In this document: positions 1 to 7,357 of the stretch, one piece after another
Position numbering within the stretch: position 1 is the stretch's first letter
Layout of the letters: every line of letters begins with the position of its first letter
DNA from: Chryseobacterium kimseyorum
GTDB lineage: Bacteria; Bacteroidota; Bacteroidia; Flavobacteriales; Weeksellaceae
Reading direction: 5' to 3'
Assembly: GCF_025971945.1 (NCBI RefSeq)
Contig: NZ_JAPDHW010000014.1
Location: forward strand, 1-64,000
DNA length: 64,000 nt
Program-made: the position numbers and the translations under genes
Notes under the pieces: generated by a model
Told to the model about the DNA's origin: nothing
What the model saw: the letters and a program-made list of their open reading frames with translations, nothing else
Databases searched by the model: none

Positions 1-2
1 GT

Positions 3-260
3 ATATATATTAATTATAGATTTTCAATTTCTCCTGACAGAAAAGAGATAGTTGAGATTACTGAGAAATATATTAATAATGGTTCAAAAGGCGGCAAATC
101 GTATGAAATTTTTATTAAAACCAGATTTGACACGAATGAAAGACTGGAAATATCCCGAAGATTCTACGATGAGATTTCTAATATTAATCAAAATGTAGAA
201 CTCACTTTGTCGAAAGGTGTTTTAGGATATGATTATGTAAAAAAAATAGAAAAACATTAA
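3..260 (+). CDS. C-terminal part of an unrecognised protein
   Basis: An open frame enters from the left edge and runs 85 codons to a TAA at 258-260. Its visible end reads like a charged alpha/beta domain (for example SPDRKEIVEITEKYINNG and a tail GYDYVKKIEKH) with no motif I recognise. The start lies outside the window, so neither the full length nor the family can be judged. It ends 23 bp before ung, on the same strand, so the two could be co-transcribed. Confidence 0.55.
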   Translation: MYINYRFSISPDRKEIVEITEKYINNGSKGGKSYEIFIKTRFDTNERLEISRRFYDEISNINQNVELTLSKGVLGYDYVKKIEKH

Positions 261-283
261 TTTTAAAAATTTAAATTAATCTT

Positions 284-925
284 ATGACCTGGACCGAAAT
301 TTTAGCCCCAATAAAAAGCACGCCTTACTTTACCAATCTTTGGGAGAAAGTAAAACAGGAATACGCTACCACGAAAGTTTTCCCTCCAAAAAATCAGATT
401 TTTAGAGCATTGGAAATTACGCCTTTTGAGGATGTTGAAGTGGTAATCATAGGGCAGGATCCTTATCATAATGATTTTCAGGCTAATGGTCTGTGTTTCT
501 CTGTTTCCGAACAGGTTACTGCGCCACCATCCCTGAAGAATATTTTTATAGAATTAAAAAGCGACCTTGGAGTTGAAAGAACTTCAAAAGAACTGGATGA
601 CTGGGGAAAACAGGGCGTTCTAATGCTCAATGCAACTTTGACGGTTCGCGCACATTCTCCGAATTCTCACAAAGATCTCGGTTGGGAAACATTTACCAAT
701 TATATCATCAAAGAAATTTCAGATAAAAAAGAAAATGTAGTCTTTGTTTTGTGGGGAGCTTTTGCACAGAAAAAAGCCGAACTCATCGATCCGGCTAAGC
801 ATTTTATTTTAAAATCGGCGCATCCGTCACCATTTTCGGTTTTTAAAGGTTTTTTTGGAAGTAAACCTTTCTCGAAAATCAACGAATATTTAGTTTCAAA
901 AGGGAAAAAACCTATTTCGTGGTAG
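284..925 (+). CDS. ung: Uracil-DNA glycosylase (family 1)
   Basis: Removes uracil from DNA as the first step of base excision repair in the cytoplasm. The 213-residue protein has the normal family length. The water-activating motif GQDPYH is at residues 57-62 (catalytic Asp59). A LMLNATLTVR segment matches the family LLLNTVLTV block, and the HPSPFS motif begins at His180. The ATG at 284 lies only 23 bp after the preceding stop. Its 3' end overlaps the convergent lipoprotein gene by 14 bp. Identification is secure from the motifs alone. Confidence 0.97.
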   Translation: MTWTEILAPIKSTPYFTNLWEKVKQEYATTKVFPPKNQIFRALEITPFEDVEVVIIGQDPYHNDFQANGLCFSVSEQVTAPPSLKNIFIELKSDLGVERTSKELDDWGKQGVLMLNATLTVRAHSPNSHKDLGWETFTNYIIKEISDKKENVVFVLWGAFAQKKAELIDPAKHFILKSAHPSPFSVFKGFFGSKPFSKINEYLVSKGKKPISW

Positions 926-1400
926 GGTTTTCTCCGCCTTTGGCAACAATAATTCCGATTCTGTATTTTCCTGCAAGTGATTTTGCTCCTTCACCTGAAG
1001 TGGCAGCGGGAGTAACTTCTACCAAAGAAATCGTATAACCGTTGAAAACGGTTGACTTGTGGTAATTCCTTCCTGTATTTTCTGTGGTTGCTAAAGGAAT
1101 GGTCATAGGTCTTGTCGTGGTTCCCATAAACTCAACGTTGGCAACAGCAGCACCCTGCCAAACGCAGGTCACGCCTTCCGGACAACGGCTGTCTTCAGAA
1201 ATGTTTTTGAACGTAACATTCATCTGATATTCAGGCAGGAATTTATTTTCTCCCTCGGCGAAATAAATGACCTTACCTTCAATTTTCTTGTTTCTGGATT
1301 CTTTCATGGTCACTTTTTCAGAGCTTTTGCTTTCTTTCTGCGCATTGCAGTTTGTTAAAAACACTAATGCGAAACTTGATAGTATAAATTTGTAAAACAT
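912..1400 (-). CDS. Putative lipoprotein of unknown function
   Basis: A 162-residue protein with an N-terminal hydrophobic segment ending in the lipobox LTNC (Cys18), so it is probably a lipidated envelope protein. The mature part begins with a charged, Lys/Ser-rich linker and then a beta-rich domain. A pair of cysteines sits in SRCPEGVTCVWQG, a spacing suited to a disulfide. I do not recognise a characterised family. It follows the DUF456 gene by 5 bp and is probably co-transcribed with it. Its 3' end overlaps the end of ung on the other strand. Confidence 0.85.
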   Translation of the reverse strand: MFYKFILSSFALVFLTNCNAQKESKSSEKVTMKESRNKKIEGKVIYFAEGENKFLPEYQMNVTFKNISEDSRCPEGVTCVWQGAAVANVEFMGTTTRPMTIPLATTENTGRNYHKSTVFNGYTISLVEVTPAATSGEGAKSLAGKYRIGIIVAKGGENPTTK

Positions 1401-1405
1401 ATCTT

Positions 1406-1900
1406 TTAAATATAATCAGTTGTGATATCCAAAACTACAACAAATAACATTGCCAAACCAACGACAAGACTAAATCCTGTTCCGTAGATAAATCCTATAA
1501 AAGCTCCTTTCGTTGAGCGCAGTGCTTTATTCATATCTTTACTGTCGTGCAACAATTCTCCAATGAAAACTCCGGCAAACATTCCGATTAAAAAACCTAG
1601 TGGTATTGGAATGAAAAGCCCCACAATGGTTCCTATGATCGAGCCGATACTTCCCCAATTTGTTCCGCCATATTTCTTGTTGGTTTTTGCGGGAATTACA
1701 TAATTCAGGACGGCAGAAGCTAAAGTAAGAATAACAAATGCCCAGATGTAGATCATGGACATGTCTGAATCTGTTCCGTATTTATAAATTAAAAGTCCAC
1801 CAAGGCTTAAAACCAATCCCGGTAAAACCGGTAAAAAAGTTCCTAAAATCCCCAGAACAAGGAGGATGATGCTGATAATGCTTATTAAAGTTGTGTCCAT
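1406..1900 (-). CDS. DUF456 family membrane protein
   Basis: A 164-residue, very hydrophobic protein with about four to five membrane segments. The Gly/Pro-rich N-terminus (LGILGTFLPVLPGLVLSLGG) and the second Gly-rich block (GSIGSIIGTIVGLFIPIPLGFLIGMFAGVFIGEL) are typical of DUF456 inner-membrane proteins, whose function is unknown. It is the first gene of a two-gene minus-strand unit with the downstream lipoprotein. Confidence 0.88.
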   Translation of the reverse strand: MDTTLISIISIILLVLGILGTFLPVLPGLVLSLGGLLIYKYGTDSDMSMIYIWAFVILTLASAVLNYVIPAKTNKKYGGTNWGSIGSIIGTIVGLFIPIPLGFLIGMFAGVFIGELLHDSKDMNKALRSTKGAFIGFIYGTGFSLVVGLAMLFVVVLDITTDYI

Positions 1901-2017
1901 TTTTTTTTCAGTTCAATGCAAGTTAAGAAAAAAGAAAGTTATTAAATTCAATTCAAATTTGGGATGATAATTGCTGATAATATTCGGATTCATCAACCAA
2001 AATCATTCCTAATTTCC

Positions 2018-2025
2018 TAAATTTG
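2018..2025 (+). promoter_or_regulatory. -7 promoter box very close to the mscS start
   Basis: TAAATTTG matches the Bacteroidota -7 consensus TAnnTTTG. It ends 5 nt before the ATG at 2031, so the expected transcription start falls on or next to the start codon (possible leaderless mRNA). I see no clear -33 TTG at the usual distance. Confidence 0.55.
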
Positions 2026-2030
2026 CGATA

Positions 2031-3296
2031 ATGAAAGACGAAATAAAAGATACCAAAAGTTTTTTTCAGGAACTTAGCGAGCAGCTATACATTTATATCA
2101 CGAAAATTTCACCGACGGGATTTGACTGGATTCTTCATATAGCTGTAAAGATGGCGTTGCTGGTTGGTATTTTCATGGTTTTAGATCTGCTTTTTAAAAT
2201 CATTATCAACTATGTCTTCCGCTTTTTTCACAATGAGGAAAAATTTCCTGTTATAAAATCAATCTATCAGTCGCGTATTACCAATTCAGTCGCGCATTTT
2301 GTTGCTTTGGCAATCGTAGGCTCCGTGCATGAGTCCATATTTGTCGGAGCTCTGAAACAGACGACTATCTTCATTCATAGATCAGTTAATTTAGGATTGG
2401 TTCTTATTCTGGCAGGTATGCTTTACCGGTCATTAACAGGTTTTAGATATTTCTTTACAATAAAACAGGATTATTATAAAGTAATGGCCATCAACGCTAT
2501 TTCTGAAACAGTAAAAATTCTGGGTATTTTTGTATTTTCAATTGTAAGTATCTGTGTGGTTTTCGGGATTAAAGGAACTACAATTGTAGGAAGTTTAGGA
2601 GCGATTACGGCAGTTCTGGTTTTGGTTTTCAGAGATACTATTTTAGGTTTTATCACCGGAATTCACGTTGCTACTTCCCGAAGTCTGAAGGTTGGCGACT
2701 GGATCGGGATCCCAAAATACAGTATTGAAGGAAATATTCTAGAAATCAATTTGCTGACTACAAAAATCACGAATTTTGATAAAACAATTTCCTCGATTCC
2801 TACGTACGACTTACTGACTACAGAGATTAAAAATCTTCAGGTCATGTCTGAATCGAATACGAGAAGAATTAAAAAATCGATCGTTTTTAATATTAATTCT
2901 TTTAAATTTCTAAATAATGAAGATATTGAGCGTTTAAAAGATATAAATCTTATTTCAGATTATTTAAATGAAAAAACCTCAGAAATTAATATTGAAAAAG
3001 CATCAATAGATCATAAAGACAAAGTCATCAACGGACGACAGTTAACCAACATTGGGGTATTCAGATACTATGCTCAGAAATATCTGGAAAATGATCCGGA
3101 GATAGACAAAGAAAGTCCAATCATGGTTCGCCAGCTGGAGATTACTACCCAAGGCCTACCAATGGAAGTCTACTGCTTCGCGAATGATTCAAAATGGGTA
3201 AAATTTGAACAGATTCAGGCAGATATTTTCGATCATCTTTTGGTGGCATCTAAAGAATTTGATCTTCAGATTATGCAGATTGGATTGCCTAAATAA
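2031..3296 (+). CDS. Mechanosensitive ion channel family protein (MscS type)
   Basis: A 421-residue inner-membrane protein. There are about four hydrophobic segments in residues 35-210. The pore-lining Gly/Ala-rich helix and its exit appear at about 182-212 (KGTTIVGSLGAITAVLVLVF, then RDTILGFITG). Directly after comes the MscS beta domain (SLKVGDWIGI, about 218-227) and a long cytoplasmic C-terminal domain. Members open under membrane tension to release solutes in hypo-osmotic shock. The length is nearer the YbdG-like branch than the 286-residue MscS. A single gene with its own promoter-like box. Confidence 0.92.
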   Translation: MKDEIKDTKSFFQELSEQLYIYITKISPTGFDWILHIAVKMALLVGIFMVLDLLFKIIINYVFRFFHNEEKFPVIKSIYQSRITNSVAHFVALAIVGSVHESIFVGALKQTTIFIHRSVNLGLVLILAGMLYRSLTGFRYFFTIKQDYYKVMAINAISETVKILGIFVFSIVSICVVFGIKGTTIVGSLGAITAVLVLVFRDTILGFITGIHVATSRSLKVGDWIGIPKYSIEGNILEINLLTTKITNFDKTISSIPTYDLLTTEIKNLQVMSESNTRRIKKSIVFNINSFKFLNNEDIERLKDINLISDYLNEKTSEINIEKASIDHKDKVINGRQLTNIGVFRYYAQKYLENDPEIDKESPIMVRQLEITTQGLPMEVYCFANDSKWVKFEQIQADIFDHLLVASKEFDLQIMQIGLPK

Positions 3297-3403
3297 AGTG
3301 AAATATTAGATCAATTAAAATATAAATTTTAAGTAATTAAATTTAAAAAATCCGATGAATTTCAGAAGCAGTCAGCTTCCAACAGTCATCATCCAACAAC
3401 AAT

Positions 3404-4123
3404 ATGACAAAACTAAGTGTAAACATTAATAAAATTGCAACCATCAGAAACGCAAGAGGTGGAGAAACACCAAGCGTAACAGAAGCTGCAGTGAAAATTC
3501 AGGAATTTGGTGCTCACGGAATTACCATTCATCCAAGACCGGATGAGAGACACATTACCAGAAAAGATGTCTATGACCTGAAACCATTGGTTCATACCGA
3601 ATTTAATATTGAAGGAAATCCGCACAGAGATTTTATCGATATGGTTTTGGAAGTGAAGCCTGAACAGGTTACTTTGGTTCCTGACGCTGATGACGCCATC
3701 ACATCCAATGCAGGCTGGGATACGAAAAAGCATCTTGATTTTCTGACTGAAATTATTGGTGAATTTAAGAATGCTGGAATCAGAACTTCTGTTTTTCTGG
3801 ATCCAACACCTGAATTGGTAGAATATGCTTTCAAATCGGGAGCTGACAGAATCGAGCTGTACACCGAAGCTTACGCTAAAGATTATGTAAAAAATAAAGA
3901 AGCGGCGATCAAATCTTATTATGATACCGCGGTTGTTGCCAATGAATTCGGTTTGGGAATCAATGCCGGCCACGATCTAAGCTTAGACAATTTAAAATAT
4001 TTCGCAGACAACATTCCGAATTTACTGGAAGTTTCCATTGGACATGCTTTGGTTTCAGAAGCCTTGTACATGGGCATGGAAAATACGGTTCAGGCTTATC
4101 TGAAAAGATTGGCGAAGTGGTAA
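3404..4123 (+). CDS. pdxJ: Pyridoxine 5'-phosphate synthase
   Basis: Condenses 1-deoxy-xylulose 5-phosphate with 3-amino-2-oxopropyl phosphate to form pyridoxine 5'-phosphate, the last ring-forming step of the DXP-dependent vitamin B6 pathway. The 239-residue TIM barrel has the family length. HPRPDERH lies at residues 43-50, and the C-terminal phosphate-binding region reads SIGHALVSEALYMGM. Upstream is a 107-bp gap after the channel gene. Confidence 0.97.
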   Translation: MTKLSVNINKIATIRNARGGETPSVTEAAVKIQEFGAHGITIHPRPDERHITRKDVYDLKPLVHTEFNIEGNPHRDFIDMVLEVKPEQVTLVPDADDAITSNAGWDTKKHLDFLTEIIGEFKNAGIRTSVFLDPTPELVEYAFKSGADRIELYTEAYAKDYVKNKEAAIKSYYDTAVVANEFGLGINAGHDLSLDNLKYFADNIPNLLEVSIGHALVSEALYMGMENTVQAYLKRLAKW

Positions 4124-4207
4124 TATGTCGGAAGCTAAGTGGTAGAAACCAGCATTTAAACAATGTAGTTACTAACATCCAGCATCCAGCTTTCATCCTT
4201 TAAAAAA

Positions 4208-4999
4208 ATGTATATGGAAATTCTTCATTCAAAAATATTCGGCGAAAACCTTTCGTCAACACCACTTTTAGTATTTCACGGTTTGTTTGGAATGCTCGAT
4301 AACTGGGGAAGCTTCGGGAAAGAACTGGGCGAATTTTTGCCGGTTCATTTAATTGACCTCAGAAATCACGGCCGGAGTTTTCATTCCGATGAGATGTCAC
4401 ATGATGACTTAGCAAACGACATTGCCAATTACATGAGTCATCACGGGATAGAAAAAGCCCACGTTTTAGGACATTCTTTAGGTGGAAAAGCCGTAATGCA
4501 GTTTGCATTGAATTATCCTGAAAAAGTTGAAAAACTCATCGTCGTAGATATTGCTCCAAAAGCCTATCCGCCGCATCACCAAGGCATCATTAAAGCCCTG
4601 GAAACGGTGAATTTTGATGAAATGAAATCTAGAGTAGAGGTTGAAAAAGTCTTAACAGAATATATTCCTGAAAAATCAACAATTCAGTTTTTGGCTAAAA
4701 ATCTTTATTGGGAAGAAAACGGAGACACTAAAAAGCTCAACTGGAGATTTAATCTTAAAACACTCTCAGAAAAGTACAATCAGTTTGTATCAAACGCAAT
4801 TAAATACGGAGTTTTCGAGGGTGAAACATTGTTTATAGCAGGCGAAAAGTCGAATTATATTTTACCTCAGGATAGCTTTGCTATCAGACAGCAGTTTCCG
4901 AAAGCCGAAATCGTAAAGGTGAGCAACGCTGCACATTGGGTTCAGGCGGATAATCCTGTAGAATTCAGTGAGGTAGTTAAAGAATTTCTTGGAATTTAA
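4208..4999 (+). CDS. Alpha/beta-fold hydrolase (YbfF-like esterase)
   Basis: A 263-residue single-domain hydrolase. The oxyanion region HGLFGMLDNW, the nucleophile elbow GHSLGG (Ser90 with this start) and a C-terminal His in NAAHWVQADNP form the expected catalytic set. The DLRNHGRSFHSDEMSHDDLA segment is typical of the YbfF esterase branch. The substrate is unknown. A second ATG at 4214 (MEILHSKI) is an equally good start, because relatives usually begin that way. It lies 84 bp after pdxJ on the same strand. Confidence 0.9.
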   Translation: MYMEILHSKIFGENLSSTPLLVFHGLFGMLDNWGSFGKELGEFLPVHLIDLRNHGRSFHSDEMSHDDLANDIANYMSHHGIEKAHVLGHSLGGKAVMQFALNYPEKVEKLIVVDIAPKAYPPHHQGIIKALETVNFDEMKSRVEVEKVLTEYIPEKSTIQFLAKNLYWEENGDTKKLNWRFNLKTLSEKYNQFVSNAIKYGVFEGETLFIAGEKSNYILPQDSFAIRQQFPKAEIVKVSNAAHWVQADNPVEFSEVVKEFLGI

Positions 5000-5115
5000 T
5001 TACTGTTAAATGTTTTCACTTTAAAGGTTAAATTTTTCATAAACCCAATATTTTTTATTTCCTGATATAAATTTTTTGTAACTTAGTTCTATCAAATCAA
5101 TAAAAAAAATGTGTT

Positions 5116-5310
5116 ATGGAAAAGAAAAAGTTAAAAAAACCATTCTTTGCTTCATTTTTAGAAAATCAGATTAAAGATCCCAAAGAGGTGAAAGGTGGAA
5201 GCAGCAGCGTTGGAGCGACAAATCCTCTGCGCGACGGCATTACAAAACCTAGTCTCGACAGTCAGCAAACGATGAAATATCCGTCTGACGGTGACGAATC
5301 TACGGTATAA
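5116..5310 (+). CDS. Graspetide (microviridin/marinostatin-type) precursor peptide
   Basis: A 64-residue precursor of a ribosomally made, side-chain-cyclised peptide. The leader holds PFFASFLE (residues 9-16), a close match to the PFFARFLE helix that microviridin ATP-grasp ligases bind. A KGG at 26-28 is a plausible C39 cleavage site. The C-terminal core TMKYPSDGDE (52-61) matches TxKYPSDxxE. Aligning to microviridin predicts Thr52-Asp58 and Ser57-Asp60 esters and a Lys54-Glu61 amide. The core is close to marinostatin (TMRYPSDSDE). Known members inhibit serine proteases. The function here is inferred from the motifs and the ligase genes that follow. Confidence 0.93.
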   Translation: MEKKKLKKPFFASFLENQIKDPKEVKGGSSSVGATNPLRDGITKPSLDSQQTMKYPSDGDESTV

Positions 5311-5350
5311 AAGCCGGTTCAATATTATTCATATTAACAAATTGATATTT

Positions 5351-5381
5351 GAGGAAACTTACCGCTAAGTTTCCTCTTTTT
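5351..5381 (+). terminator. Hairpin terminator/attenuator inside the graspetide operon
   Basis: GAGGAAACTTA and TAAGTTTCCTC pair perfectly over 11 bp around a CCGC loop and are followed by TTTTTATAA. It lies between the precursor stop (5310) and the first ligase start (5395). Partial termination here would give more precursor than enzyme mRNA. Confidence 0.85.
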
Positions 5382-5394
5382 ATAAAGGACTATC

Positions 5395-6354
5395 ATGATT
5401 CTCTGCATTACCCATTCTCAGGATTTTTATACGGTTGATCTGTTCTTTGAGTATCTGTCTTCGAAGAATATTTCTTTTTACAGGCTCAATTCTGATCAGC
5501 TTAATCACAGTCAGAAGATAAATGTCAGTCCGAATTCTTTTACCATTACTGATCTTAACGGGAATACTATATATTCAAAAGACATAAAAGCAGTCTGGCA
5601 CCGCAAAGCATGGAGGGTGAAGCCGCCAGAATATCTTGATGAAAGTTTCAGCGATATTTTTATCAGTGAATATGAAACACTCAAAACCAACCTTTTCAGT
5701 CTTTTGGAACATCTTCCGTGGATCAATCCTTTAGAAAACGAAAAAAAGATTGATGCCAACAAAATGCTTCAGCTTAGTATAGCAGAAAAAAATGGGTTAA
5801 AGATTCCTGAAACTCTTTTCTCGAACGATGAAGTTCAAATTCGAAATTTTTTGAATGAAAAATGCAACGGTAAAGCTGTTGCCAAGCTGCATGGCGTTTT
5901 GTCTAAAAACATGAGTGGAGAAAATATGGTTTCCACAATGATCATCGGTCAGTCGAATATTGAAAATCTTTCGGATGTCATTTACAGTCCGATGATTTTT
6001 CAACCGTATATTGAAAAAGAGTATGAACTCAGAATTGTGTATCTTGATGGTGAGTTTTTTGCTGGGAAAATCAACAACAGTGAAAATACCGACTGGCGTG
6101 TTACTCAGGAAAATTATTTCTGGTCTGTTGATCATCTTCCTCAGGATATCGAAATGAATCTGACATCTATGATGAAAGAGATGGAACTGTATTTTGGAGC
6201 CATCGATATGATTAAAAGTACAGATGGAGCGTATTATTTTCTTGAAGTCAATCCACAGGGAGAGTGGGGAATGCTGCAAAAAGAGCTCGGATTTCCTGTT
6301 GCAGAAAGAATCGCCGATCATCTTTTAAAAAGAATAGAAGACCATGAAGAATAA
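5395..6354 (+). CDS. ATP-grasp peptide ligase, MvdC/MdnB-like (lactam-forming class)
   Basis: A 319-residue ATP-grasp enzyme expected to activate acidic side chains with ATP and couple them to another side chain in the precursor core. The N-terminal domain starts MILCITHSQDFYTVD. A VWHRKAW block lies at 67-73, and the ATP-grasp metal/ATP site reads FGAIDMI then FLEVNPQGEWGML (about 266-294). The EWGML ending resembles the lactam-forming ligase of microviridin clusters rather than the ester-forming one. That subclass call comes from remembered family patterns. It overlaps the next gene by 11 bp, suggesting translational coupling. Confidence 0.88.
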   Translation: MILCITHSQDFYTVDLFFEYLSSKNISFYRLNSDQLNHSQKINVSPNSFTITDLNGNTIYSKDIKAVWHRKAWRVKPPEYLDESFSDIFISEYETLKTNLFSLLEHLPWINPLENEKKIDANKMLQLSIAEKNGLKIPETLFSNDEVQIRNFLNEKCNGKAVAKLHGVLSKNMSGENMVSTMIIGQSNIENLSDVIYSPMIFQPYIEKEYELRIVYLDGEFFAGKINNSENTDWRVTQENYFWSVDHLPQDIEMNLTSMMKEMELYFGAIDMIKSTDGAYYFLEVNPQGEWGMLQKELGFPVAERIADHLLKRIEDHEE

Positions 6355-7351
6355 AATTTTAATTATAACCCATACTGAAGATAATTTCTCAATCGATAAA
6401 GTCACAGAATATATCGAAGCAAACGGTTTCGAGGTGATCCGTTTTGATGTTGACCTTTATCCTTTACACAATAAACTGAGCACAGGCTACCAAAATGGAA
6501 ACTGGGAAAGCTTTCTGGAAAATGCTGATGGAAAATTCCGTCTTGATGACATCGCCACCGTTTGGTACAGACGTGCCTACAATATCGGAAATGGACTGAA
6601 AGAGGAACTTGAAGATAAGTTTTTCGGCGCTGCCATGGGCGAAATCAGAAATACACTTTTCGGATTTCTGGAATCTCTGGATTGCTATTCTCTCGGGAAA
6701 CCGAGTGTTTACAGAAGACTGGACAGCAAAGAAGAACAGTTGAAAATAGCTTCTAAAATTGGTTTTAAAATACCTGAAACCTGCATCACGAATAATCCTG
6801 ACGAAGCCAGAGCATTTATTGCCGAAAACAAAGATGTGATCACCAAGATGCAAACTGGTTTCGCGATCTACGAAGATGGTGTGGAAAACGTGGTTTTTAC
6901 CAATCTTATTAATGAAGATAATTTAGAGGAACTGGATGGACTGATATACTGTCCGATGCAGTTTCAGAAGAAGATAGACAAGAAAAAAGAACTGCGTGTG
7001 ACCGTTGTAGGACAGGATATTTACGCTTTTGAAATAGATTCTCAACAGTCTGAAGATGCGAAAGTGGACTGGCGTAAAGATGGTGTCAATCTTTTACAGA
7101 AATGGGTTAAGACTGATCTTCCGTCCGAAATCGAGAATAAAATCATCAGATTGCTCGATGTGTACAATGTTGATTACGGAGCCATTGATATTATTCTGTC
7201 GCCCGAAGATGAATATTATTTCATAGAAATCAATGCTGCCGGTGAATTTTTCTGGCTAGATAATTTAACCGAAGACAATCTGATCTCAAAAAGCATTGCC
7301 GATTTGCTGTGTCACAAAGCGCAAAGACGAGACAATACAGTTCTAATCTAA
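6344..7351 (+). CDS. ATP-grasp peptide ligase, MvdD/MdnC-like (ester-forming class)
   Basis: A 335-residue ATP-grasp ligase. Blocks match the macrolactone-forming microviridin enzyme: VWYRRAY (73-79), ITKMQTGFAIY, CPMQFQ, ELRVTVVGQ, DWRKDG, DYGAIDIIL and FIEINAAGEFFWL. The family uses ATP to form Thr-Asp and Ser-Glu/Asp ester rings in the precursor core after binding its leader helix. It starts inside the last codons of the preceding ligase and ends 6 bp before the exporter. One small difference from the remembered family pattern is EINAAGEF where EINPVGEF is usual. Confidence 0.9.
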   Translation: MKNKILIITHTEDNFSIDKVTEYIEANGFEVIRFDVDLYPLHNKLSTGYQNGNWESFLENADGKFRLDDIATVWYRRAYNIGNGLKEELEDKFFGAAMGEIRNTLFGFLESLDCYSLGKPSVYRRLDSKEEQLKIASKIGFKIPETCITNNPDEARAFIAENKDVITKMQTGFAIYEDGVENVVFTNLINEDNLEELDGLIYCPMQFQKKIDKKKELRVTVVGQDIYAFEIDSQQSEDAKVDWRKDGVNLLQKWVKTDLPSEIENKIIRLLDVYNVDYGAIDIILSPEDEYYFIEINAAGEFFWLDNLTEDNLISKSIADLLCHKAQRRDNTVLI

Positions 7352-7357
7352 ATTGAC

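Noticed and set aside
3413..3973. 186-codon minus-strand frame inside pdxJ
   Set aside because: It is antisense to a clear pdxJ gene, with composition expected of a shadow frame.
5797..6321. 174-codon minus-strand frame inside the first ATP-grasp ligase
   Set aside because: Antisense shadow of a gene with strong family motifs.
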